64,000 bases of DNA, taken from the NCBI RefSeq assembly GCF_002305875.1, contig NZ_CP022098.1, positions 7,750,001 to 7,814,000 of the forward strand, in the 5' to 3' direction. The stretch is from Cystobacter fuscus (GTDB lineage: Bacteria; Myxococcota; Myxococcia; Myxococcales; Myxococcaceae). The notes under the pieces were generated by a model. That model made no database searches, was not told the DNA's origin, and saw only the letters and a list, made by a program, of their open reading frames with translations. The translations under genes were made by a program, and so were the position numbers. Each line of letters begins with the position of its first letter. The first letter of the stretch is position 1. Below are positions 52,704 to 61,059 of the stretch, piece by piece.

Positions 52704-53512
52704 GGCGTGGCGGGTGCGGCGGGAAGCGCGTGGAACTTCAGGAGGGCGGGCCGGCGGCGGGAGATGAAGACGACGGCGCCGGCGGTGAAGGCCCCCTCGA
52801 GCAGTCCGAGCGGAAGCTGGGTGGGGAGGAAGGAGAGCAGCAGGGTGCCCAGCGTGGAGCCCAGCGGTTGGGCGCCGTGCAGCGCCGAGGCCAGCTCGAA
52901 GGACGTCATGGCGTAGGTGGCCCAATCCGACAACATGCCCGCGGCGAAGGCCGCCACCCCGAGCGAGGCGCGCACCGAGCGCAGTGCGTGGAAGATGGCA
53001 TAGCCGACGAAGCCGCCCACCACGCCCATGGACCAGATGTCGGCGCCCAGGGTGGTGAGCCCCCCGTGGGCGAGGAAGAGCGCTTGCAGCAGCAGCGCCA
53101 CGAACGTCACCAGCACGGTCATCACCGGACCGATGAGCACGGCGGCGAGCCCCGTGCCACACGGGTGCGAGCAGGTGCCGATGATGGGAACCGGCACGGG
53201 CATGCAGGAGACGACGAAGACCGCGGCGGCGAGCATCGCCACGAAGGGCGAATAGAGCGGGCTCTGCGCCATGCGCTGGCGCAACCGCGTGACGCCCAGC
53301 GCGAGCAGTGGCAGCACGGAAAGCGTCCAGCCCGCGGCCCACCCGAAGGGAAGGATGCCTTCCGCCAGGTGCATGGCATGCGCGGGATGAGGCAGCAGCA
53401 ACAGGACGAGTGCCGCGAGCCCCGCGCTCGGAGGGAGAGGCGCTGATTGGAGACAGGCCTGGACGCAATGCCGGAGGACGGCACCACACCCACGCCCGGA
53501 GAAACCCGGCAT
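52700..53512 (-). CDS. cbiM: Cobalt-binding membrane subunit of the ECF transporter
   Basis: 270 residues from the ATG at 53512, the first gene after the riboswitch. Residues 1-47 are a signal peptide (hydrophobic LAALVLLLLPHPAHA), whose cleavage would expose the mature N-terminus AMHLAEG, whose His and neighbours bind Co(II). The rest has about seven spans with CbiM marks: HLAEGILPFGWAAGWT, PVPIIGTCSHPCGTGLAAVLIGP, LLQALFLAHGGLTTLGAD and LLEGAFTAGAVVFI. It should select cobalt over nickel by its loop, but this cannot be read with certainty. Confidence 0.92.
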   Translation of the reverse strand: MPGFSGRGCGAVLRHCVQACLQSAPLPPSAGLAALVLLLLPHPAHAMHLAEGILPFGWAAGWTLSVLPLLALGVTRLRQRMAQSPLYSPFVAMLAAAVFVVSCMPVPVPIIGTCSHPCGTGLAAVLIGPVMTVLVTFVALLLQALFLAHGGLTTLGADIWSMGVVGGFVGYAIFHALRSVRASLGVAAFAAGMLSDWATYAMTSFELASALHGAQPLGSTLGTLLLSFLPTQLPLGLLEGAFTAGAVVFISRRRPALLKFHALPAAPATP

Positions 53513-53555
53513 GGCAACCTCGCTCTCAATCCACGGAGAGATGGGTCGAACAGCC

Positions 53556-53735
53556 CTGGGTAGGTCTCCTGGCTCGTGGGTTCAGAGCGCCTGACGGCGT
53601 TCCGCGCCACCTCCACCTTCCCCGACGAATCGAGTGGTGACTTCGGAGGTAGCTCCCCACTTACAGTGGCGGGTCCGCGCCGGACTCACACCGGCTTCCC
53701 CGTTATGCCCTTGCTAGCGGGCACCCCTGGCTAAT
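53556..53735 (-). promoter_or_regulatory. Cobalamin riboswitch upstream of the 25-gene B12 operon
   Basis: On the minus strand the conserved order of the AdoCbl-riboswitch core is readable: AACGGGGAAGCCGGTG, then TCCGGCGCGGACCCGCC with ACTGTAAG, a loop with TCACCAC, GGGAAGGTGG, and the B12 box GAGCCAGGAGACCT at 53563-53576. It lies about 45 bases before the cbiM ATG. Between them a short hairpin CTCTC/GAGAG sits just before the CGAGG ribosome site and there is no U-run, so control is probably at translation start. High adenosylcobalamin should turn the operon off. Confidence 0.93.
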
Positions 53736-53800
53736 GGAATCAAATTGTCGGGGCCAAGTATCGGAGGCGGCGCGCTTCTGTCAACGGAATGCGCTCGCGC

Positions 53801-54454
53801 CTACCCCTCGGCACTCCGCCACCGGTTCTCCCAGATCAGCTCTTCCAGCGGCCGGCGTGAGTCCCAGCCTTCCAGCTCCAGCATCGGCCGCTCATAGAAG
53901 GCCTCGACATGGCCCAGGCACAGGATGGCGATGGGCTCACTACCCGTTGGTGCTCCCAACAACTCCGCCAGCCGGGTGGGCTCGAAGAGCGACACCCAAC
54001 CCATGCCAATCCCCTCGGCCCTCGCGGCGAGCCAGAGGTTCTGGATGGCGCAACTGGCGGAGGCGAGGTCCATGTTCGGCAGGGTGCGCCTGCCAAACAC
54101 GTAGCGCTCGCGTTGCTCCATCAGCGCCACGACCCAGAGCTCGGGACATTCCTTGATGCCCTCGACCTTGAGGCGCATGAACTCCTCGCCCCGCGGGCCC
54201 AGCGCCTCGGCGGTACGCGCGCGCTCCTGCTCGACCAGTTCCGCGATGTCACCGCGCAGCCTTGCATCCGTGATGCGAATGAACCGCCACGGCTGCATGA
54301 AGCCGACGCTCGGCCCGAGATGCGCCGCATGGAGCAGCCGCGCCATGATCTCCTGATCGATGGGATCGGACCGGAAGTGGCGCATGTCCCGGCGTTCGCT
54401 GATCGCTCGGTAGACAGCTTCTCGCTCCGCGGGAGAAAAGCGGTGTTTCGTCAT
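53801..54454 (-). CDS. bluB: 5,6-Dimethylbenzimidazole synthase
   Basis: 217 residues from the ATG at 54454. BluB breaks reduced FMN with oxygen to form dimethylbenzimidazole, the lower ligand of B12. It is a nitroreductase fold with the BluB signature: RRDMRHFRSDPIDQEIMARLL, AAHLGPSVGFMQPWRFI, ERYVFGRRTLPNMDLASASCAIQNLWLAARAEGIGMGWVS, and LCLGHVEAFYERPMLE. The oxygen need contrasts with the oxygen-independent ring pathway, which is a known combination. Upstream of the riboswitch on the same strand; it follows cobC by 68 bases. Confidence 0.92.
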   Translation of the reverse strand: MTKHRFSPAEREAVYRAISERRDMRHFRSDPIDQEIMARLLHAAHLGPSVGFMQPWRFIRITDARLRGDIAELVEQERARTAEALGPRGEEFMRLKVEGIKECPELWVVALMEQRERYVFGRRTLPNMDLASASCAIQNLWLAARAEGIGMGWVSLFEPTRLAELLGAPTGSEPIAILCLGHVEAFYERPMLELEGWDSRRPLEELIWENRWRSAEG

Positions 54455-54522
54455 GGATCGTCGAGCCCCTGGCAAGCCCTCTCTCGAGTCGCTCCATACC
54501 ACCGCTCGCCCTGCCCGGCGGC

Positions 54523-55146
54523 TCAGCCGAACGTCAGGTTCATCAACTTCACGACGGGCTCGTCCCCGTGGAAGTCGATGATGTTCACCGCCGAGTACCC
54601 CTGCTCCAGCCGGAACAGGTGGGCGTCCGGCAAGCCCAGCGCCTCGGCCAGCAGCGTCCGGTTCACGCCGCCGTGCGAGACCAGCACGAACGTCTCTCCC
54701 GAGTGCCGCGAGCGCAGCGCCCGGGCCGCCGACGACACCCGCTCGCGCAGCTCCGGGTAGCTCTCTCCCTCCGGGAAGCGCACCCGCGTGGGCCGTGCCA
54801 TCCACTCCGCGAACACCTCGGGGTAGCGCTTCTCCACCTCCGCATACGTGAGGCCCTCGCAGAGACCGAAGTCGAGTTCCTGGAACGCCGCCTCCGTGTC
54901 CACCGCCATCCCCTTGAGCTGCGCCAGCGGGGCCGCGCTCTCCACCGCGCGCCGGAGTGGACTCGCGTAGACGCGTGACAGGGGCGCCTCGGCCAGGAAA
55001 CGCGCGGCGTGCTCGGCCTGCACCCGGCCCGAGGAGGACAGCCCCACGTCCAGCCGCCCGTAACACCGGCCCCGCGCCTCCTCCACCGGCTGCCCGTGCC
55101 GCACCAGCACCATGCGCGTCACGCCCTTCGACAGTCGCCAGTCCAT
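54523..55146 (-). CDS. cobC: Alpha-ribazole phosphatase-like histidine phosphatase
   Basis: 207 residues from the ATG at 55146; the frame is open to 55257 without family resemblance. Histidine phosphatase with the catalytic LVRHGQPVEEARGRCYGRLD, SPLRRAVESAAPLAQ, QELDFGLCEGLTYAEVEKRYPE, FPEGESYPELRERV and LVSHGGVNRTLL. CobC removes phosphate from alpha-ribazole phosphate or cobalamin phosphate in the last step. Gene order cobC-bluB-riboswitch-cbiM supports this job; a general phosphoglycerate-mutase-like enzyme is the alternative. Confidence 0.87.
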   Translation of the reverse strand: MDWRLSKGVTRMVLVRHGQPVEEARGRCYGRLDVGLSSSGRVQAEHAARFLAEAPLSRVYASPLRRAVESAAPLAQLKGMAVDTEAAFQELDFGLCEGLTYAEVEKRYPEVFAEWMARPTRVRFPEGESYPELRERVSSAARALRSRHSGETFVLVSHGGVNRTLLAEALGLPDAHLFRLEQGYSAVNIIDFHGDEPVVKLMNLTFG

Positions 55147-55518
55147 TGCACACCTCGTTCGCACCCGGTTCGCCGCCAGGCCAACTGTATGCCATTGAAG
55201 CGGGCCCGCCCAACCCGCATGCGCTGGAGGGACAACCCCAGGCCACGGTACTCGCACACTGGCTGGCGGTGCGGCAAGCAGCTACTCCAGGCAATCAAAT
55301 ACATGAGCCAGCGGGGGCGCAGCCGGCGGGGGACCGAGGTGCTGGCACGCAGGGTGAGCATCTACGGTATCGCGTTATGAGACAGGGCTGATACACTCTT
55401 CCACCGCATGGGGACAGTGTTTCCCCCCACCGCGGGGGACCAGGAGACGTGCGGGGCCTTGCCCTGGACGTCCCCCCCTGAATTGGCCAGCAGCGCTGCT
55501 CGATCAAGGAGTCGTTCC
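55147..55518. other. Divergent intergenic region between cobC and the methyltransferase gene
   Basis: 372 bases that must hold the promoters of cobC (minus) and the methyltransferase (plus). No B12 box is present, so cobC and bluB are not obviously under a riboswitch. I see no convincing -35/-10 pair and no hairpin with a T-run. Small open frames on both strands here have no domain. Confidence 0.4.
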
Positions 55519-56409
55519 ATGAGTGAAGTCCAGTACACGGCAGAAGGCGTTGGCCGCTATTACGATGTGATGGCTCAGTTTTATCAAACGGTCTGGGGCG
55601 ACAGCATCCACATGGGGTTCTGGCCCGACCCCACCGATGCGACCGTCTCGATGTCCCAGGCCCAGAAGAACTTCACCGACCTCATGATCTCGCACATGGG
55701 GCTTCAGCCAGGCCAACGCGCGTTGGATGTGGGCTGTGGCACGGGCCGACCCGCCATTCAGCTGGCCCGCGCCACCAACACGCATGTCACCGCCATCAGC
55801 ATCAGCCAATCGCAGATCGCCACCGCCACCGGATATGCCCGCGAGAGCGGTGTGGCACCACGAGCACAGGCGCAAGGGACGGGCGCGGGCTCCGCGAACG
55901 CGACGGATGACGCCCCCACGGCGCGGTTCGAGTTGGTGGACGCGATGGCCATGCCCTACCGCGACGGAACGTTTGATGCCGCCTGGGCATTCGAGTCCAT
56001 CTTCCACATGCCCTCGCGGCTACAGGTGTTTCGTGAAATGGCCCGCGTCGTGCGCCCCGGCGGGCGCGTCGTCGTGGCGGACTTCGTGACGCTGCGCCCC
56101 CTCACCTCCGAGGAGAGCGCGATCGCGTATCCAGCCTTCGCGGCGAACGACCTGGCCTCGCTGGAGGACTACGTCCGCGATCTGAAACAGGTTGGCCTTA
56201 CGAATATCAGCTGCCGGGATGTGACGGCGAATACCTTCCGGCCAAGCAACCGGGCGACGTACAGGGAACTCCAAACGGAAGCCGCGCTGGGGCAGCTCCG
56301 GAAGGCGTATGGCCACGAACAGGCCGACGCGTTCCGCAACGGGTGGAGTGCCATTGAGAAGGTCAACGAGACACTGGGCTACGTCCTGATTCAGGCCGAC
56401 AAGCCGTAG
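55519..56409 (+). CDS. S-adenosylmethionine-dependent methyltransferase (class I)
   Basis: 296 residues, with an AAGGAG site 7 bases before the ATG at 55519. Marks: GRYYDVMAQFYQTVWGDSIHMGFWP, the SAM motif ALDVGCGTGRPAIQLARATN, ISISQSQIATATGYARESGV, FELVDAMAMPYRDGTFDAAWAFESIFHM and VRPGGRVVVADFV. The pattern fits the sterol/tocopherol/RebM-like group of C-, N- or O-methyltransferases of small natural products. An insert of about 20 residues rich in Ala/Gly/Gln follows the second motif. It converges on the NRPS gene, so it may tailor that product, but this is only by position. Confidence 0.88.
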   Translation: MSEVQYTAEGVGRYYDVMAQFYQTVWGDSIHMGFWPDPTDATVSMSQAQKNFTDLMISHMGLQPGQRALDVGCGTGRPAIQLARATNTHVTAISISQSQIATATGYARESGVAPRAQAQGTGAGSANATDDAPTARFELVDAMAMPYRDGTFDAAWAFESIFHMPSRLQVFREMARVVRPGGRVVVADFVTLRPLTSEESAIAYPAFAANDLASLEDYVRDLKQVGLTNISCRDVTANTFRPSNRATYRELQTEAALGQLRKAYGHEQADAFRNGWSAIEKVNETLGYVLIQADKP

Positions 56410-56427
56410 CCGCCCGCATGGGGAGGT

Positions 56428-56456
56428 CTGGCTGCGCCCTCGTCAGGCGCAGCCAG
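56428..56456. terminator. Hairpin between convergent genes (possible bidirectional terminator)
   Basis: CTGGCTGCGCC (56428-56438) and GGCGCAGCCAG (56446-56456) are perfect complements, an 11-base-pair stem with a 7-base loop. It lies 18 bases after the methyltransferase stop and 19 bases before the NRPS stop, but has no T-run on either side. So it may work as a terminator only with help or protect the transcript ends. Confidence 0.5.
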
Positions 56457-56475
56457 GCGGGAGCCCGGGGCCACG

Positions 56476-59400
56476 TCACCCGGCGGACGTCGCGGCGCCT
56501 CGTCCAGGAGCGGCATCGCGTCCCGGTGCATCGAGGAAGCCGCGGCGCACGAGCGCTGAGAGGTAGGTCGAAATCAGCGCGGTGTCCACCGGCGGGCAGG
56601 ACGTCCCCGTTGCCGCCAGGGCCTCGAGCGTGTGGCCACAATCGCAGACCACCATCCGCGGCCCTCCGACGCTCCGGTCCTCGGGCGGAACCTGCTGGAG
56701 GAACATGAGCAGATCTCCCAGCTCGCTGTCGGACGCGGCGGCCGAGGCGAGCCCGGCGAGCCATTCGTCATACGGGAGGACACGCAACCCGTATCCAAAA
56801 GCCCGCATGTGGCTCCACATCTCATCAGCGCGCACGAGCCGCGGATTGACGAGGTGATAGGTCTGGCCGATCGACTCCGGGCGCAAGGACAGGTCCAAAA
56901 TGGCACTGCTGACGTAGTCGACGGGCGTCAGGTCGAGCAGGGCATCGATGTTGGGCGCCATCCCCATCCGGACGCACCCCTTGAGGGTCCTGCACACCAG
57001 ATCGTCCGTGTTCCAGGCTCCCGTCCGGGTGTGGCCCGTCACCCTCCCCGGCCGGAAAATGGTCACCGGAAGCCCGCGCCGCGAGGCCTCCCGCACGAGC
57101 TTCTCGGCGACCCACTTGCTCTGGGCATAGCCTCCCACCAGGTTCGCGGGCCCCGCCAGGGGCTCGTCCTCCCGGATCGGATCCTCGCGTCCCAGGGGCA
57201 GGACCGAGACCGTCGAGACATAGTGCAGCGTCTTGACGCGCGTCCGCGTGGCGAGCCGGAGGATCTCCCGCGTGCCGAGCACGTTGGCCGCCCGCAGGGA
57301 CTCGTAGGGGTAGAGGAAATTGACGAGCGCGCCGTTGTGATAGATGGCGTCGACCTCTTCCGCGAGCCGCTGGAACTCCGTCTCGGAGAGCCCCAGCAGG
57401 GGCTGGCCGATATCCCCGCGGACAGGGACGATGCGAGACGCCAGGGCCTCGCTCCAGAGCGAGTAGCTCTCCAGGTTCTTGCGAATCCTGTGCATCCCCT
57501 CCTGCTCCGTCGCGGAGCGCACGAGGCAATAGACGCGCGCCTGCGTCTGGCGGCAGAGCTGCTCCAGCAGGAAGGCACCGAGGAAGCCGGTGGCGCCCGT
57601 CAGCAGCAGGGTGCGCGCGACCCCCGCCACCGGCGGAGCCACCTTGCCCGGATCGATCCCGGCATCCAGCACGGCATCCGCTTCCATCTCCACCGTCACG
57701 TCATGGTGGGGCAGTGAGCCCGTCCTCGCGGCCTCGATGGCCCGTGCCATCTCTTCCAGGGTCGGCGCCCTCAGCAGGGCACGCAGCGGGAGGTCCATTC
57801 CAGACGCCGAGCGCACGAGGACGAGCACCCGGTAGAGCAGGATCGAGTGCCCCCCGAGCTCGAAGAAGTTGTCGTGGACGCCGACCCGCTCCACGCCCAG
57901 GACCTGGCGCCAGATGGCGGCCAGGGCCTCTTCCCCGGGAGTCCTCGGCGCGACGTGCTCCTTCGCCACTCCCGAGCCCCCGCTCTCCGGTGCCGGCAGC
58001 GCGGCACGATCCACCTTGCCGTTCGGCGTGAGCGGCATCGCGTCGAGGCGCACGAACGTGAGGGGGACCATGTACTCGGGCAGCTTGGACTTCAGGTAGT
58101 CACGCAGCTCGGCGGGCTCGGGCGCCGTCTCTCCACGCGCGACCAGATAGGCGACGAGCCGCGGGTCCCCTCCCTGTCCCTCCCGCACCACCACCACCGC
58201 CTCGCGGACCCCGGGGTGCTCCAACATCACCGCGCTGATCTCCCCGAGCTCGATGCGGAAGCCACGCAGCTTCACCTGGTGGTCCATCCGGCCCAGGTAC
58301 TCGAGCTGCCCGTCCGGGAGCCACCGCGCCAGGTCTCCCGTCCTGTACATGCGGGCATCGGGCTCCCCACCGAAGGGGCAGTGGACGAACCGCTCCGCCG
58401 TGAGCTCCGGCCGGCCCAGGTACCCGCGCGCGACTCCGGCGCCGCCGATGTAGACCTCGCCCGGCACACCGAGGGGCATCAGTTCCCGGTTCGGATCCAA
58501 CACGTACACCTGGGTGTTTCCGACGGGGCGCCCGATGGTGGGCGTCTGCCCGCGGTCCACCCGGGTGAACGTCGAGTAGGTCGTGGTCTCGCTCGGACCA
58601 TAGAGGTTGAACACGTCGCGCACGTGGTCGAGCCGGTGGAGCTGCTCGACCAGCGAACCCGCGAGCGCTTCACCCGCCAGGTTCACGATGGCCACCGAGG
58701 GTGGCACGGCGCCCGCTCGCAGCAGCGCGCCCATGGCCGAGGGAACGGTGTTGATGAGCGTCACATCCCGGGCCGCGGGCAGTTCCGGCAGCTCCAGCGC
58801 GTTCTTCGCGACGATCACCTTCGCGCCACAGGACAGGGGCGTGAAGAGCTCGAAGACCGACAGGTCGAAGCAGATCGACGTCGAGGCCAGTGTCCCCGCC
58901 AGCTCGCGCGGAGAGAAGACACGCAGGGCCCACACCAGGAAGGCCACGGCGTTGCGGTGCTCGATCATCACGCCCTTGGGCTTGCCGGTGGAGCCCGAGG
59001 TGTAGATGAGATAGGCGAGCGCTTCGGGGGCCGTGGTGCGCTCGAGGTTCCCGTCGCTCTCGGCTCCGATGGTCGGCCAGTCCGTGTCCAGGCACACCAC
59101 ACGCGCCTGGGTGGAGGGGAGCTCCGAGACGAGGCGCTGCTGCGTGAGCAGCACCGGCACCTGGGCATCCTCGAGGATCAGCGCCAGTCGCTCCTTCGGA
59201 TAGGCGGGATCCAACGGGACATAGGCGCCCCCGGCCTTCAGGATGGCCAGCAGTCCGATGACGATCTCTTCCGTGCGCTCGACGCAGAGGCCGACACGCA
59301 CCTCGGACCGTACGCCGAGCCGCCGCAGATGATGGGCGAGCTGGTTCGCCCGGCGATTGAGTTCGGCGTAGGTGAGGGTTCGCTGCCCGCTCACCACGGC

Positions 59401-61059
59401 CACCGCCTGGGGAGTCCGCTCCACCTGGGCCTGCACGAGCTCGTGCATGCACACCGCCGGGACGTCGATCACCGGACCGTGCCACTCGGCGAGGAGCATT
59501 CCGCGCTCGTCCGCGGTCAACAGCGGCAACGTCGACAGCGGCGCCTCGGGGTGGGCCACGATGGACTCGAGCAGTTGCTGGAAGTGCCCCACCATCCGCT
59601 CCGCCGTCGAGGCCTCGAAGAGCTCCTTCGAGTACTCGAGCATGCCGACCAGGCCCTTGTCTCCCGCGGCCATGATCAGCGAGAGCTCGAACTTGGCCGT
59701 CCCCTCCACGCTGCCGTCCGGGGCTCCCTTCAGGAAGGACCAGCTCGTCCCCGGCAGCTCGAGGGCCGGCGCCGGAATGTTCTCCAGCGTGAAGCAGGCC
59801 CGCACCAGCGGGTTGAGCCCACCATCGCGCGGCGCGCCCACCGCCTGCACCACCTCGCTGAACGGCAGCGCCTGGTGATCCAGTGCCTCGAGCACCACGC
59901 CGCGGGCACGTGCCAGCCATTGACTGAAGGACGGCCCACCCGAGAAATCACACCGGAGCACGAGGGTATTGGCGATGAAGCCCAGCAGCTCCGAGGGCAC
60001 GCGCCCCCGGTTGGCGATCACCGTCCCCACACCGAAGTCCACCTGCCCGGAGTAGCGATGCAGGAGTGCCGAGAACGCGGCGAAGAGCACCATGAACAGG
60101 CTGCATCCCTCCCGGCTGGCCAGCTCCCGCAGGGCCTCGCTGAGCGCTGGCGACAGGGAGAGGGGCACGGTGGCGCCGCGATGGCTCGTGGCGGTGGAGA
60201 CCGCATGATCCACGGGGAGCTGGAGCGGGAGCAGACCCGTGAGCCGCTGCTTCCAGTACGCGCGCTCGCGCGCTCCCGAGTCCCCGGCCAGCCACGCACG
60301 CTCGCGCAAGGCCGCCTCGGCGAACTGCATCGACACGGGCGGCAACGCGGCCGGCTGTCCCCGGACGAAGCCCGCGTACAGCGCCGACAACTCCCGGACG
60401 AAGACCCCCAGGGACCAGCCATCCGTGATGATGTGGTGCTTCGTCACGAAGAGGGCGAAGTCGTCGGCGCCCAGGACCACGAGCGTGACACGAAGAAGCG
60501 GACCCTTCGCCAGCTCGAAGCAATGCCGCGCCAGTGCGTCCGAGCGCCGCTGGAGCTCCTCCTCGCGCTCCTGCTCCGTGAGTCCCGGCAGCTCCACGAG
60601 CGTCAGTTCCACTCCGGTGTCGGGGGGCGCGATGACCTGCCGGGGACTGCCCTCCACCTCCGGGAAGCTCGTCCGGAGCACCTCGTGCCTGCGCACGAGC
60701 TCGTCCAGGCTCCGGCGCAGGGCCTTGCCCTCGAGCGTGCCGCGTACCCGGATGCCGAGATGAACGTTGTACTGGGGCGAGCCGGGCGAGAGACGATCGA
60801 GGAACCAGAGCCGCTCCTGCCCGCTGGACAGCGGGATGACCTCGGGCCTCGCGAGGGCCTGTGCCGACGCGCTCCCCGCCTCGTCCCTCGGGGAGTGCTT
60901 GCGCAGGAACGCCAGGATGTCCCCCTTGCGCGCCGACAGCTCGGCGCGCAGCTCCGGGGTGAGGACGGCCTTGCCCGCCTCGACCCGGAGCGAGTCTCCG
61001 TCAACACGCAGGCGCACACCCTTCGCCGCGAGGGTGCCCAACAGCTCACGTACACTCAT
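56476..61059 (-). CDS. NRPS module with terminal thioester reductase (alanine-type, myxalamid-synthetase-like)
   Basis: 1527 residues: TubC-type N-terminal docking domain (1 to about 55), condensation domain (about 75-515, HHIITDG at 208-214), adenylation domain (about 535-1020, YTSGSTGKPKG at 686-696), carrier protein (FELGGHS, Ser1072) and a reductase (GATGFLG at 1155-1161, with YAQSK later). The ten pocket residues read D-L-F-N-N-A-L-T-Y-K (from FDLSVF, LINTV, NLAG, FNLYG, TTTYS and the A10 Lys in NGKVDR). I recall this code for Ala, as in the MxaA protein of myxalamid synthesis. The line would add alanine to a polyketide and release it as an aldehyde or alaninol. Its ATG overlaps the PKS stop (ATGA). 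Confidence 0.9.
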   Translation of the reverse strand: MSVRELLGTLAAKGVRLRVDGDSLRVEAGKAVLTPELRAELSARKGDILAFLRKHSPRDEAGSASAQALARPEVIPLSSGQERLWFLDRLSPGSPQYNVHLGIRVRGTLEGKALRRSLDELVRRHEVLRTSFPEVEGSPRQVIAPPDTGVELTLVELPGLTEQEREEELQRRSDALARHCFELAKGPLLRVTLVVLGADDFALFVTKHHIITDGWSLGVFVRELSALYAGFVRGQPAALPPVSMQFAEAALRERAWLAGDSGARERAYWKQRLTGLLPLQLPVDHAVSTATSHRGATVPLSLSPALSEALRELASREGCSLFMVLFAAFSALLHRYSGQVDFGVGTVIANRGRVPSELLGFIANTLVLRCDFSGGPSFSQWLARARGVVLEALDHQALPFSEVVQAVGAPRDGGLNPLVRACFTLENIPAPALELPGTSWSFLKGAPDGSVEGTAKFELSLIMAAGDKGLVGMLEYSKELFEASTAERMVGHFQQLLESIVAHPEAPLSTLPLLTADERGMLLAEWHGPVIDVPAVCMHELVQAQVERTPQAVAVVSGQRTLTYAELNRRANQLAHHLRRLGVRSEVRVGLCVERTEEIVIGLLAILKAGGAYVPLDPAYPKERLALILEDAQVPVLLTQQRLVSELPSTQARVVCLDTDWPTIGAESDGNLERTTAPEALAYLIYTSGSTGKPKGVMIEHRNAVAFLVWALRVFSPRELAGTLASTSICFDLSVFELFTPLSCGAKVIVAKNALELPELPAARDVTLINTVPSAMGALLRAGAVPPSVAIVNLAGEALAGSLVEQLHRLDHVRDVFNLYGPSETTTYSTFTRVDRGQTPTIGRPVGNTQVYVLDPNRELMPLGVPGEVYIGGAGVARGYLGRPELTAERFVHCPFGGEPDARMYRTGDLARWLPDGQLEYLGRMDHQVKLRGFRIELGEISAVMLEHPGVREAVVVVREGQGGDPRLVAYLVARGETAPEPAELRDYLKSKLPEYMVPLTFVRLDAMPLTPNGKVDRAALPAPESGGSGVAKEHVAPRTPGEEALAAIWRQVLGVERVGVHDNFFELGGHSILLYRVLVLVRSASGMDLPLRALLRAPTLEEMARAIEAARTGSLPHHDVTVEMEADAVLDAGIDPGKVAPPVAGVARTLLLTGATGFLGAFLLEQLCRQTQARVYCLVRSATEQEGMHRIRKNLESYSLWSEALASRIVPVRGDIGQPLLGLSETEFQRLAEEVDAIYHNGALVNFLYPYESLRAANVLGTREILRLATRTRVKTLHYVSTVSVLPLGREDPIREDEPLAGPANLVGGYAQSKWVAEKLVREASRRGLPVTIFRPGRVTGHTRTGAWNTDDLVCRTLKGCVRMGMAPNIDALLDLTPVDYVSSAILDLSLRPESIGQTYHLVNPRLVRADEMWSHMRAFGYGLRVLPYDEWLAGLASAAASDSELGDLLMFLQQVPPEDRSVGGPRMVVCDCGHTLEALAATGTSCPPVDTALISTYLSALVRRGFLDAPGRDAAPGRGAATSAG

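Noticed and set aside
52485-53489. A 334-codon minus-strand frame covering cbiN and running across cbiM
   Set aside because: Only the last 72 codons (from the ATG at 52703) read as CbiN; the upstream part is out of frame with the clear CbiM protein.
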